From Bacteroidetes bacterium 46-16 (GTDB taxonomy: Bacteria > Bacteroidota > Bacteroidia > Chitinophagales > Chitinophagaceae): a stretch of 64,000 bases of DNA. The notes under the pieces are model-generated. The model searched no databases. It saw only the letters and a list, made by a program, of their open reading frames with translations, and had not been told where the DNA came from. The stretch spans positions 177,009-241,008 of the forward strand of contig MKUN01000041.1 of the NCBI GenBank assembly GCA_001897835.1, in the 5' to 3' direction. Positions 1 through 8,327 of this stretch are shown here, piece after piece (the stretch's first letter is position 1; every line of letters begins with the position of its first letter). The position numbers were made by a program, and so were the translations under genes.

Positions 1-541
1 AGTGAGCTGCACCACTATATTTCAGCTTTATATCGCTGACCTTGCCACCGGAACGCACAACAAAATCATACTCAACATTGTCACCTTTTATGTAAAGTAC
101 CCAATCAATTTTCGGGTACACTTCCTTGTAAGTGATCTTTTGGTAAGCACGAACTGTTGCGCCCTGCTCACCGAGTTGTGGCAGATAGTACCGCTCAAAA
201 TAAGATTGTAACTGTTCGGTGACGACTTTTGCCTGCGGATCTGCGCCGACCAGGTCAACATCCATGCGATAGGTGTTGATCTCATCAGGCCGTGTTGCGG
301 TAGGGGTAGCCCATTGGTAATGTAGCTGCCCACTACCAGCAAACATACTCAGCCCGCTTCCTCCTACGTGGAAGTTGATGTCATTACGCGGTGTACCATA
401 CTGGTCGGTAACTTGTCCCTTATTTTCTAAAAAATACAAGGACTGTTGTGGGTGTTTAGAAAACGCCTGTGCCTTTGAGGGTTTAGTGGCGGAACATAGG
501 CCGCCGAACAAAATTGGAAAGAGTAAATGCTTCGCATTCAT
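1..541 (-). CDS. DUF7948-type secreted protein, N-terminal part
   Basis: An open frame of about 180 codons reads from an ATG at 541 off the left edge, so the C-terminus is missing. Residues 1-26 look like a Sec signal peptide (hydrophobic LLFPILFGGL, then SKAQA). The mature part opens with FLENKGQVTDQYG (about residues 37-49), the hallmark start of the DUF7948 beta-rich domain found in large Bacteroidota cell-surface proteins, many of which have SBBP repeats and a type IX sorting tail. Those downstream parts would lie outside the window, so sorting and function cannot be checked. Codon use is GC-richer than in the genes that follow. The family assignment rests on motif recall. Confidence 0.8.
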   Translation of the reverse strand, partial: MNAKHLLFPILFGGLCSATKPSKAQAFSKHPQQSLYFLENKGQVTDQYGTPRNDINFHVGGSGLSMFAGSGQLHYQWATPTATRPDEINTYRMDVDLVGADPQAKVVTEQLQSYFERYYLPQLGEQGATVRAYQKITYKEVYPKIDWVLYIKGDNVEYDFVVRSGGKVSDIKLKYSGAAH

Positions 542-652
542 GCCGACATTATATTAAAGGATTAACAAATACATTCTTGTGGAATGCGACCCCTTAATAT
601 GTCGGTGTGCTTTGAAGACAATAAGCAGATAAGAACTAATCTGTTTGGATAA

Positions 653-745
653 AACAAAAAAAGAACGTGGGTGCCCTACGTATTATCCGACTCAGAAGCC
701 AGGGCAGGCCGAAAGACAGAACAATAAGAGAGCAGCCCACGCCTT
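653..745 (-). ncRNA. candidate structured small RNA with own terminator
   Basis: No protein frame fits here. On the minus strand, bases 743-732 (GGCGTGGGCTGC) pair with bases 674-664 (GCACCCACGTT) through about 11 base pairs with one bulged base. The stem encloses roughly 57 nt and is followed by a U-rich run (TTCTTTTTTTG). This is a long hairpin with a large irregular centre ending like an intrinsic terminator, about 100 nt in all. Size and shape recall the 6S-like RNAs of Bacteroidota (6S-Flavo class), but that match is from memory only. It could instead be the 3' end of a longer leader transcript. Confidence 0.45.
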
Positions 746-978
746 TGACGTGAGCTATTCTACTTATCATCTCTACTTTCTGTGAAATTTGCCCTTTTAC
801 TGAGTCGAGATTCAAAGCGAATGCTTCAATATTTTTGAAGTCGCAAAATTATGTTTTCTACATTGAGTTATCTAATATTGATTAAATTATCTGTTTCGTT
901 GAAAAATCAAATCTACAAGAAAGAATGTAGGTAAATTTGTCTTTTTCGTTATTTTTTATTCCTAATAGGAATTTTTTG

Positions 979-986
979 TACATTTG
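979..986 (+). promoter_or_regulatory. -7 box (TACATTTG) of HTH gene
   Basis: TACATTTG fits the Bacteroidota -7 consensus TAnnTTTG. It overlaps the TTG at 984, so that TTG cannot be the start codon if the promoter is used; the ATG at 1005 then lies about 10-15 bases after the expected transcription start. No good -33 TTTG at 17-20 bases upstream is visible. Confidence 0.45.
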
Positions 987-1004
987 GATAGAAATTCACT
1001 AAAT

Positions 1005-1412
1005 ATGAAAGAAACTATAAATTCACAAACGCTGCGAATCACTATTGGTAAGAATCTTAGTGTATTTAGGCACCTAAAGGGCGAAAAACAGGACGTTCCC
1101 GCTGATGCTATAAACGTGAAAGCATCGGTTATAAGCAGAATTGAAACTGGAACTTATGAATCGTTTACCTTAGATCAACTTATCGGATTATGCAATCACT
1201 ATGAGGTTACACTACAACAGGTCTTGGAATTAGAGATTACTCAAATTTTCACCTATTCGCAAAACAACCAGCCCGGAACAAGTTCAAATACTCAGACAAA
1301 TGAAGTTGCTGCTGGCTATCTTTTACATATTCAGTATTTGAAAGACGAGTTAAAAAGATACCGTATTAAAGCTGGAGAATTAGATGTAGAAGAAAAGGAT
1401 GAAGAGAAGTAA
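1005..1412 (+). CDS. XRE-family HTH regulator
   Basis: 135 aa. Residues about 8-65 form a helix-turn-helix of the XRE/Cro type (IGKNLSVFRHLKG ... VKASVISRIETG ... LDQLIGLCNHYEV). The C-terminal 50 residues are polar and probably helical, with an acidic/lysine-rich end. I chose the ATG at 1005 over the upstream TTG at 984 because a -7 promoter box covers 984. It stands alone, with a terminator directly behind it. It is one of four XRE proteins in the accessory half (also at 8328, 26873 and 32020), all of which share the plan of HTH plus short C-terminal tail. Probably a local repressor; target unknown. Confidence 0.85.
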   Translation: MKETINSQTLRITIGKNLSVFRHLKGEKQDVPADAINVKASVISRIETGTYESFTLDQLIGLCNHYEVTLQQVLELEITQIFTYSQNNQPGTSSNTQTNEVAAGYLLHIQYLKDELKRYRIKAGELDVEEKDEEK

Positions 1413-1446
1413 ATAGTTTTCATAATTTCTGACATACCTAAATTTT

Positions 1447-1473
1447 ACGCCAACATAATGCTGGCGTTTTTAA
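1447..1473 (+). terminator. intrinsic terminator
   Basis: Stem ACGCCA/TGGCGT with a short loop, followed by a T run, 35 bases after the HTH stop codon. Confidence 0.8.
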
Positions 1474-1493
1474 TTTTATCACATTAAACGAAA

Positions 1494-1769
1494 ATGGCAA
1501 ATAGTAGTGAGCTGAAGGCTGAGGCACTGGATTATGTGAAACAAAAAATCGCAGGCTGCTTTGGCTCTGACGATGGTATTTTTGCCGGACATCAGACAGA
1601 TGAGGATAGGGCAAAGGGGCTAAGGCAGTTTGCTGCTAATAAGGGTTTGTCACTTGATGAGGTATCGGGAGTAGCGATGGATTACATGCAGCAAAAGGGA
1701 TACATTAGAGATCACATTGATGAACAAATGCCGGAAATCAGGAAGTTCTTTAAGAAGAAAATTTCCTGA
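1494..1769 (+). CDS. small hypothetical protein
   Basis: 91 aa, soluble, mainly helical by composition, with no signal peptide and no motif I recognise. It reads ELKAEALDYVKQKIAG near the N-terminus and ends in a basic patch (RKFFKKKIS). It lies between the HTH gene's terminator and the ATPase gene, 93 bases upstream of the latter. A TATCTTTG -7 box at 1815-1822 lies in that gap, so the ATPase pair can be transcribed without it. Real-gene status rests on length, ATG start and clean coding frame; function unknown. Confidence 0.65.
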   Translation: MANSSELKAEALDYVKQKIAGCFGSDDGIFAGHQTDEDRAKGLRQFAANKGLSLDEVSGVAMDYMQQKGYIRDHIDEQMPEIRKFFKKKIS

Positions 1770-1862
1770 ACAATAACGGATTAAGCATAGGAAATATTAA
1801 TAGAAAGGGAATAGTATCTTTGCATACTTTTTACCCTTGCAAGCACTAAATAGCGACTTTGT

Positions 1863-2927
1863 ATGATTAAGTCTATATCACTCCATAATTTTATGGGGTA
1901 CAAGAATTTTAAGAGTGAAAACTTTGCACCTGTTAATGTAATCATTGGAAAGAATGATACAGGTAAAACGGGGCTATTAAAACTACTTTACGCTACCGCA
2001 AAAACTGTAGATATTTATAGCCGCAGAAGCCAAAGCCAGGAGATTAGTTTTAAGAAACAGTTAGCCGAAAAACTATTCGACACATTCCAGCCTGGTAAAA
2101 AAGGTTTGGGTGAACTTGTGTCGAAAGGGTCAAAAGATAAATTGTCTGTAGATATCGAGTTCGCACATGGAAAGTTAGGGTATAGTGATCGCCTGCACTT
2201 TTCGTTTGGTGAAACTACCAATAACACAATTGTTGACGGGCAGGAAAATATTAAGTCAATTCATGAAAACTTCCGTTGCCTTTTTATACCCGCAAAGGAG
2301 GTGTTGACACCACTGAAGGCCATAAGAGCGACAAGGGACAACTTGCATATCCCCGGTTTTGATGATACCTATCTTGACCTGATAAAAGCACTTGTAGTGC
2401 CTACGCAGAAAGGCAACATTACCGAGGAGCTAAAAGGCGTAAATCAAAAGCTGGAAGACCTGTTTGAAGGTCATATTGAGCAAGGCGATGATGATGATTT
2501 TATCTTTAAGAAAGGTAATGCAGAGTTTCAGATGCAACTCACGGCAGAAGGCGTAAAGAAGATCGGTATCCTGACCACACTTATACGAAACAGACAACTT
2601 AATGCAAACTCCGTTTTGTTTTTGGATGAGCCAGAAACTGCATTGCATCCTGAAGCTACCAGAGAACTTGTAGAAATGTTGATGTTAATGGCTAAAGCAG
2701 GTATTCAAGTCTTCATAGCTACCCACAATTATTTTGTTTTGAAACAGATGTACCTATGTGCTAAACGGGATGCGATAAAAACCAACTGTTATACATTAAA
2801 TAAAGAGAAGGGAAAGAGTGTAGAATATGCTTTGTATGATCTAACGGAACAGTTTCCTGAAAATGCGATATCTGATGAAGCTATCAGAATGGCAGATGAA
2901 GAAATTAAACTTGACTTAGGATTTTAA
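1863..2927 (+). CDS. AAA/SMC-like ATPase (OLD/AAA15 type)
   Basis: 354 aa. Walker A GKNDTGKT is at residues 28-35, directly after the typical opening MIKSISLHNFMGYKNF of RecF/OLD-like ATPases. Walker B with the ABC-type D-loop (VLFLDEPETALHP) lies around residue 250, followed by a His switch (FIATHNYFVL). There is no TOPRIM nuclease domain at the C-terminus, unlike full OLD proteins, so a nuclease partner may be supplied in trans by the next gene, 14 bases downstream. ATPases of this class work in many two-gene phage-defence modules (Septu, PARIS and similar). A -7 box at 1815-1822 suits an independent promoter. ATPase fold is sure; the defence role is inference. Confidence 0.85.
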   Translation: MIKSISLHNFMGYKNFKSENFAPVNVIIGKNDTGKTGLLKLLYATAKTVDIYSRRSQSQEISFKKQLAEKLFDTFQPGKKGLGELVSKGSKDKLSVDIEFAHGKLGYSDRLHFSFGETTNNTIVDGQENIKSIHENFRCLFIPAKEVLTPLKAIRATRDNLHIPGFDDTYLDLIKALVVPTQKGNITEELKGVNQKLEDLFEGHIEQGDDDDFIFKKGNAEFQMQLTAEGVKKIGILTTLIRNRQLNANSVLFLDEPETALHPEATRELVEMLMLMAKAGIQVFIATHNYFVLKQMYLCAKRDAIKTNCYTLNKEKGKSVEYALYDLTEQFPENAISDEAIRMADEEIKLDLGF

Positions 2928-2941
2928 AAGCGAATAATTAC

Positions 2942-3457
2942 ATGCCTGGATTTACAGAAAGCAGTATAACCCTCAACTTCCCCGACACTAATTATTTCCG
3001 CTTTGCAGATTGCGCCGGGTACAGGAAATTTAGCGGTAATAACTTCAAAGAGATGGATGCCTGTTGGCACAATGCCGGTGACAATATTTATTGGCTCATA
3101 GAGCTGAAAGATTATACCGCTGATTTGACCGCAGGTAATTCTATTGAATCAAGGGTATGGAACATTCTAAAGAAAGCTGTAGATAGCATTAGCATGTTTT
3201 TATCTGTGAAACATCAATATGCCTATGGACAAACGGAATTGCAACCATGTATGCCGGTAGCTCCTGATGCAGCAACAAACTTTAGTGTATTTACGGTAGT
3301 GCATTGTCCGGAAGCAAATAAAGCTGACATACAATTATTGCACAATTCTTTTCGTTCAAAATTTCTGCCTTATGCAAAGCTATTTGGGATTACCAGCTAT
3401 GGCGTATTAGAACATACGCAGGCCATGAGGTTTGTTCCTCATAATATTGTTCAGTAA
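2942..3457 (+). CDS. PD-(D/E)xK-like partner of the ATPase
   Basis: 171 aa with no signal or membrane segment. Residues 36-58 read KEMDACW ... YWLIELKDY, giving D39 and E54-x-K56, the spacing and hydrophobic-strand setting of a PD-(D/E)xK nuclease core. The first half is otherwise unfamiliar; the second half has a beta strand (FSVFTVVHC) and a C-terminal helix region. It follows the ATPase gene by 14 bases and a shared terminator closes the unit. It may be the effector of the ATPase, but a degenerate, non-catalytic nuclease fold is also possible. It does not look like the TOPRIM/DUF4435 partner of PARIS. Confidence 0.6.
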   Translation: MPGFTESSITLNFPDTNYFRFADCAGYRKFSGNNFKEMDACWHNAGDNIYWLIELKDYTADLTAGNSIESRVWNILKKAVDSISMFLSVKHQYAYGQTELQPCMPVAPDAATNFSVFTVVHCPEANKADIQLLHNSFRSKFLPYAKLFGITSYGVLEHTQAMRFVPHNIVQ

Positions 3458-3466
3458 CATACCGTA

Positions 3467-3507
3467 TATTAAAAAAGGCATCACTTTGCAGTGAGCCTTT
3501 TTTAATA
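3467..3507. terminator. bidirectional terminator
   Basis: TATTAAAAAAGGC and TCACT pair with AGTGA and GCCTTTTTTAATA around a TTGC loop. It serves the ATPase operon on plus and the toxin-like operon on minus. Confidence 0.9.
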
Positions 3508-4062
3508 TCAATCTATTATTATCACATTTCTCCTATGGGAAGTAGTGTCCCTTTTTATAGGCGTTGAAGGTGTTGTCGGGGTATTGCTTTTACAGTCTGG
3601 TTCTACTTGAGAAATGCGCATACTTTGAAGTAATTCTATTGCAAAATCATATTCCTCTTTCTTGAAAGTCAAATTAATTATGTGATTCCCAATAGCTATT
3701 TTGGCGACAAACATTTTATTACCATACACAGTTAGCCGACAAAGGTTAACAAGTCTATTCTCGATTGTCAGCGATTGAAAGCAACTATCAATTTTCACAA
3801 AAGAATTCGGAATCGTATCAGCAAAAACGAAGCATACAGATAACGAGCCTCTTTTTGCTTTTATATATTGGGTACAGCCTGTATAAACATTACCACCACA
3901 TTCCCACTTTGGATATTCAGACCATTGATCATCGAGTGAAATTTTTTTCTTACTGGTAATTGTTATTTCTATTCCACTTTTGCAGAATATCATTTTCTTA
4001 GTACCGGCATAAACATTTATACTGGTCATTAATAATGCTATTAAGTAAACAAAGTTCCACAT
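3508..4062 (-). CDS. secreted hypothetical protein, possible immunity
   Basis: 184 aa with an N-terminal signal peptide (LIALLMTSINVYA) and no further membrane segment. It contains six cysteines between residues about 27 and 110, which could form disulfides after export. The C-terminal 35 residues are low-complexity Pro/Thr/Arg. It is the last gene of the minus-strand operon that begins at 8052, 47 bases after the 147-aa gene. Because a small exported protein follows an RHS-type toxin candidate, it may be an immunity or accessory factor. No family recognised. Confidence 0.6.
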   Translation of the reverse strand: MWNFVYLIALLMTSINVYAGTKKMIFCKSGIEITITSKKKISLDDQWSEYPKWECGGNVYTGCTQYIKAKRGSLSVCFVFADTIPNSFVKIDSCFQSLTIENRLVNLCRLTVYGNKMFVAKIAIGNHIINLTFKKEEYDFAIELLQSMRISQVEPDCKSNTPTTPSTPIKRDTTSHRRNVIIID

Positions 4063-4109
4063 TGCCTTAATCTGAGTTTATTTCAGAACTACTATTCTAT
4101 AACTGGCAA

Positions 4110-4553
4110 TCATTTTTCAAAAGAAGTCGACTTAATAAACTCTTCAGCGTAAGGCATTTCATTTCTTTTAAAGGTCAATGTCCATTTTATGTCACAACCA
4201 TCGTTTTCTAAGACAGCTTCCCACCACTTGAAGTTGTCATTATGAATGAGGTAAAAAGTAGCGTTCGTATTACCCAGCCTTTTTTTGAAAGTACTATCGA
4301 TATTGTCAGAATCGGTATTTACATTATTTCCTGTCGAAAGGCATACTACCTTATTTCCATTTTTACTTTCAAAACATTCGCTGCAAATTTCTTTACCGAG
4401 CGCCTGCGCCCCTCGATTATAATGAACATGCTTTTTAAGAGCAAACTTCTCAACATCCGCTATTTTTAAGTTATATTCTGTGTCGCAAAATTTAATGATG
4501 GTTGTATCACTTTTTTGAGTGAAAAAGCAACAAAACAGTAGGCTAAAAATCAT
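4110..4553 (-). CDS. small exported Cys-containing protein, candidate immunity
   Basis: 147 aa with a short hydrophobic N-terminus (MIFSLLFCCFF), either a signal peptide or a lipoprotein signal. Its ATG overlaps the stop of the upstream RHS-type gene (shared bases 4550-4553), so the two are translationally coupled. Cysteines lie near residues 23, 56, 59, 71 and 115, and the mature part is mixed alpha/beta by composition. Position and coupling right after a toxin-tipped protein are what one expects of a cognate immunity protein, and export would fit a toxin acting in the periplasm. That is inference; no domain is recognised. Confidence 0.65.
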   Translation of the reverse strand: MIFSLLFCCFFTQKSDTTIIKFCDTEYNLKIADVEKFALKKHVHYNRGAQALGKEICSECFESKNGNKVVCLSTGNNVNTDSDNIDSTFKKRLGNTNATFYLIHNDNFKWWEAVLENDGCDIKWTLTFKRNEMPYAEEFIKSTSFEK

Positions 4554-6607
4554 GGTGCGGTTTGTTTTACTGAGTTTAAGTTCTCTTGAAGTGTTGCTCC
4601 TTGTTGGGCTTGAGGCAGATTGGTAACGTCATAGGATTGTGTAACCTTAACTTGCTTCCCGTCACTTGCTGTTACTGTTTCAGTCATTTCCTCGTAAGGT
4701 ATTCCCACTTTTAATTGGCTTATATTATATTGCTCTCCAGTTCCATTTGTGGCTCTCGTTGAACCATTGTATGCATTCTCCTGTAATATACCTTGCTTAT
4801 GCGCTTTGGGATATGACGTTTCACCTAATGCTTGTTTTTGGTATTGTTCTTCAATTTCATGGATCATTTTACCGCTTCCTGAATACACTGTAGGCGATCC
4901 GCTGGTATTTTTGATGTTGTCATATTTCTGAACATCGCCAATATCAATTTGGCTTGTTTCAAAATTGCCTACATTGACCTTATCGCTGTTTTTTACAATT
5001 CCAATAGTCGTTTTCTTCCCATTTGGGTCTGCAACTTTCATAAAGACCTGTGCTGCTGTTTGCTGCTTAATTGAAGGACTACCTACTGCACTTGGATTAG
5101 CAACAACTGTTACAACGCCTTTTTTATTTCGTGCAACCGTATAAAAATCACCTACTGCCGACTGCATCTGCGTAACGGCTCTATCAACATCTGCTCCATT
5201 ACCTTTAAATACTAAAACACGTCCATCTAAATCACAAATAGCAATCGGCGAATTGGCACAAAAAGCATAAGGTGATATTGACGGGTACATGTGTGCAAGT
5301 GGGTCAATATTCCATGCGAATACTACGGGATCAAAATTGTACTGGTTGTAAAGAACATCACTCTTCAGGAATGCAACTACTTTCATTTTCTTTGTATCGA
5401 AAACCGTGTTGCTATATCTTTCCAGTGGTTTTGTTTTAATTTCTTCATCAAACAATCCCCATGAAAGGCCAGCATAACGGGTATCTTTCAGGGTCGCATG
5501 TTTAAGTCTTGACGGAGTATGATCTTGCTGAGATAAGGTAACGATTGTATCTCGTGTCCATCCTTTTATCATAATGTTCTTCATCTCAAAAGGCATTTCC
5601 CTATAACCGTAGCTGAAGATATGACCGATCCAATTTTGATAATCCTGAAATGCTTTTTCATTGCCTAACTGTACTATGGTCTTATTTTGTTTTACCAATC
5701 CATTCTCCATTACTTCTGCTTTTAGTAGCATAGCATTAAGATTGTGATCGTCATATTGTAAAGCCGTTTCGGCACACGCCAGCATGAAGGGGTCGTCTTT
5801 TATTCCAAATTTATATTCGTAGCCTTTGGCAAGATAAACCAGGCAAAGAGCAACGGATTGCTTTATATCCAACTCCCTTAGCGCGATCCCTTTTTTTGTT
5901 GCTTCGTCAGGGGTGTAAGTCAGTGTTTCCAATGTACCAGTGCCGGGGAAGGCATGTTTACTCGATAATTCAACATTGAACCTTGTTCCTTTATCATCAG
6001 CATGACGTATGTATATATGTCCGGGCGCTGTGCAAAGATTAGCATCGGAAGCAAGGCGTTCAGAAAATATTTTGAACAATGAGGCTAATGCAAAGCAGTT
6101 TCCATTATCCTTGTTCAGAAGATGAACCACCTGTGTGTTTGTCCAGTCTGTTGTGCCGAATGGGTCTTTTGTTGAATAAGTAAAGGGTTGCCTGGCTGCT
6201 AACTGATTTCCCCTAAGAAAGACCAAAGTATCTGTTATGTGGCTATAGATAGCTTGATTCACCAATGCTTTCTTATACTTTTCGATTTTCTGTTCTTTAG
6301 TTTCGAGTAAATCTCTTACAGGATTCAATTTTATGCTGTCACGATATGCTACAGCAAAATTAAGTATTTCAGCGGTGTGCGCATCCAAAGAGGCTTTATA
6401 AGAGGCTTTATCAATACCGCCTTGCCACCAGGCATTCTCAATTTGGTAGATCGCTTCTTCATAGCTCATCTGCTCCTTTCCAGAAAGCATACTTTCTAAA
6501 TGTTGCTTGGCTACATAGAAATAAGACTTTGCAGTTGAATCAGCACTTGCCATTGATTTTAATGGCAAGAAAGCAGCTAATAATACGGCGTATTTTATGG
6601 TTTTCAT
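4550..6607 (-). CDS. transglutaminase-like/RHS-core polymorphic toxin candidate
   Basis: 685 aa with signal peptide (AVLLAAFLPLKSMA). Residues about 165-200 show a transglutaminase/papain-like pair: C171 in GNCFALASLF and H197 in APGHIYIRH. Residues about 430-463 are a clear RHS-repeat-associated core (DPLAHMYPSISPYAF ... DLDGR), the junction behind which Bacteroidota polymorphic toxins place variable tips. The last 220 residues include MIHEIEEQYQKQ (H583-E584), then YPKAHKQG and QENAYNG, which may be a zinc-peptidase-like tip. Its ATG overlaps the preceding gene, a paralogue in the N-terminal half. No long RHS barrel is present, so this is an unusually short architecture. Toxin activity is inferred. 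Confidence 0.75.
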   Translation of the reverse strand: MKTIKYAVLLAAFLPLKSMASADSTAKSYFYVAKQHLESMLSGKEQMSYEEAIYQIENAWWQGGIDKASYKASLDAHTAEILNFAVAYRDSIKLNPVRDLLETKEQKIEKYKKALVNQAIYSHITDTLVFLRGNQLAARQPFTYSTKDPFGTTDWTNTQVVHLLNKDNGNCFALASLFKIFSERLASDANLCTAPGHIYIRHADDKGTRFNVELSSKHAFPGTGTLETLTYTPDEATKKGIALRELDIKQSVALCLVYLAKGYEYKFGIKDDPFMLACAETALQYDDHNLNAMLLKAEVMENGLVKQNKTIVQLGNEKAFQDYQNWIGHIFSYGYREMPFEMKNIMIKGWTRDTIVTLSQQDHTPSRLKHATLKDTRYAGLSWGLFDEEIKTKPLERYSNTVFDTKKMKVVAFLKSDVLYNQYNFDPVVFAWNIDPLAHMYPSISPYAFCANSPIAICDLDGRVLVFKGNGADVDRAVTQMQSAVGDFYTVARNKKGVVTVVANPSAVGSPSIKQQTAAQVFMKVADPNGKKTTIGIVKNSDKVNVGNFETSQIDIGDVQKYDNIKNTSGSPTVYSGSGKMIHEIEEQYQKQALGETSYPKAHKQGILQENAYNGSTRATNGTGEQYNISQLKVGIPYEEMTETVTASDGKQVKVTQSYDVTNLPQAQQGATLQENLNSVKQTAP

Positions 6608-8052
6608 GGTCTGCTATCTTTTTCAGTTTTAGAGAATAGGTTCTTTTTGTCTTTACCGCTCACGTTATATTCCTTCTGTATTTTGCCTTTAAATTCCTGC
6701 TGGTTTAACATCTCTTCATACATACCCGCTGGCATATCCTGATAGCCCAGCTTTGCGATATAGGCTTCAGTGCCTAAGTATTCCTGATAATATTTCTTTG
6801 CTGCTGGTACTTTGTCAATATCATCAAGGCTCGTAATGTTGTTTTTTCGCATTTCTTCACGCAACATCGTTTTCAGGTGCATACTGTAAATGAAAAGCGA
6901 TTGAAGATTATTGTTCTTTGGGAAGTATCGGGTACCAACTTTCAGGCAGTTTAGAATAATATCCTCATTGCCGGTCAGATCAACCTTTATGTATTCAATG
7001 GCGAGATCAAAAGCGCAATTAGCTACCACCTGTTTGCTATTAAGCGTATCCAGGTAAATGCCATTGGCAACTGCATCACCGCTGATAAACATATTGTCCT
7101 TATACCACTTGTCCGTTATTTCCCAATTTGATGTAGGTTCATAGTTGATGATATTTCCATCGTTATCAGGGTACTTTACGAAAGAGTGTTGTGGCGCAAA
7201 ACTCAAATAGGCTTTTACACCTAATGCCTCCGCTAATACCAGATAAACTATTGGCATGGATGCGCATTGTCCGAAACCGGTAGCAAGACATTTGGTGAGG
7301 AATAGGTTTCTGTAATCTTTTTCGCCCATGTAATCATTGTAGTCATAATGGTAGGGATTATGCGATACCATGTCTATTGCTGCACCATGATCTCCTTTAT
7401 CCTTTCCGTTGTAGATGGTAAGCGTTTCAGACATGAATTTGCGGATCGCGTACTGAACCATATAGTTGTCCTTTGGATTCAGCTTGTTCTCCATCATCCA
7501 CTTTCGGATAAAGACTACAGATTCTTTAATGTTATCATAGTATTGTTGCCTGCTGAGGTAAGGATTGCCATAAGCGGCTTCCACAGTATAGTAAGCATCA
7601 GCAACCGATAATTTCGTTTTCCCGGATAGCATGTCATCGAGGTGCTTCAGCGCAGCGGGAAAATCTTTGGTGCGTTCAGGATTTGGTGTCGGTCTATTAT
7701 ATGCCGCTAATTCTTTTCCCCCGAAATGCCTTTGCTCTGCTTGTATATTCCTGATGAGCTGTTGCACTTCCTGTTGCTTTTGTGCTACAGCAGTGTTAAT
7801 AGCAAGTGTTTGGGAATTATTAGTGCTGGTTATAACATCAGCCGCTGTACCACCCATTTTTACTGGAGCATTTGGATATTGGGGAGCAGTGGCCGGTCTA
7901 TTCTGTTGAGGAAATGAGGATGGCTGGGATGCGGACATATTAACCGGTTGAAAACCAGTTGACGGCTGCACTTGTGGCTCTTTTATCTGGCTAAAAGCAA
8001 AAATGGGTAAAAGCCCAAAGACAGATAGTGCCACTATTCTTTTCACAAGCAT
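6604..8052 (-). CDS. exported transglutaminase-like protein
   Basis: 482 aa with signal peptide (IVALSVFGLLPIFAFSQ) and a Pro/Gln-rich linker to residue about 75. A coiled segment (residues 90-110) precedes a helical domain. Residues 260-300 carry the transglutaminase-like signature C263 (GFGQCASMP), H289 (APQHSFVKY) and a downstream INYEPTSN strand. Its repeat-like phrase 'HLDDMLSGKTKLSVADAYYTVEAAYG' is mirrored in the next gene as 'LESMLSGKEQMSYEEAIYQIENAWW' (both shown here in under 30-residue paraphrase of the same helix pair), so the two arose by duplication. First gene of the operon; stop and next start overlap (6604-6607). Confidence 0.75.
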   Translation of the reverse strand: MLVKRIVALSVFGLLPIFAFSQIKEPQVQPSTGFQPVNMSASQPSSFPQQNRPATAPQYPNAPVKMGGTAADVITSTNNSQTLAINTAVAQKQQEVQQLIRNIQAEQRHFGGKELAAYNRPTPNPERTKDFPAALKHLDDMLSGKTKLSVADAYYTVEAAYGNPYLSRQQYYDNIKESVVFIRKWMMENKLNPKDNYMVQYAIRKFMSETLTIYNGKDKGDHGAAIDMVSHNPYHYDYNDYMGEKDYRNLFLTKCLATGFGQCASMPIVYLVLAEALGVKAYLSFAPQHSFVKYPDNDGNIINYEPTSNWEITDKWYKDNMFISGDAVANGIYLDTLNSKQVVANCAFDLAIEYIKVDLTGNEDIILNCLKVGTRYFPKNNNLQSLFIYSMHLKTMLREEMRKNNITSLDDIDKVPAAKKYYQEYLGTEAYIAKLGYQDMPAGMYEEMLNQQEFKGKIQKEYNVSGKDKKNLFSKTEKDSRP

Positions 8053-8327
8053 AGTGATCTGTAATTAATCATAGATGTTTGGCAAACAGGATTCTTTCAA
8101 GGTATATAGTCTAACAAATATGTAGCAAAAAATCTATAAATGCAAGGAAAAGGAAGAAAAACCACTTTGTATGTGTAAAGCACCACTTTCGTAGCGGGGA
8201 TTATCACATCAAAAGACATACACATAATATTTTTTATACAATTACAGACTTTAGGAGGGGCTATTTTTGTACTTTTGAAAATTAGTATTATACTAAGGAA
8301 ATATTAAACTCAAAATTTCAGATAGTA

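Larger units (their letters stand above)
542..1004. other. 463-base intergenic region
   Basis: The stretch between the DUF7948 gene and the first HTH gene holds the candidate small RNA (653-745) and a promoter box at 979-986. The part 775-960 is AT-rich and shows no ORF, tRNA or convincing repeat. No copy of the tRNA-like end seen at 33725-33753 is found here. Confidence 0.6.

Noticed and set aside
542-980. A left attachment site matching the CCA end at 33725-33753
   Set aside because: No copy of CCCGCCCGGTTCC was found here or elsewhere by eye in the first 35 kb.
984-1004. TTG start for the first HTH gene
   Set aside because: It lies within a TACATTTG -7 box; the ATG at 1005 is better placed.
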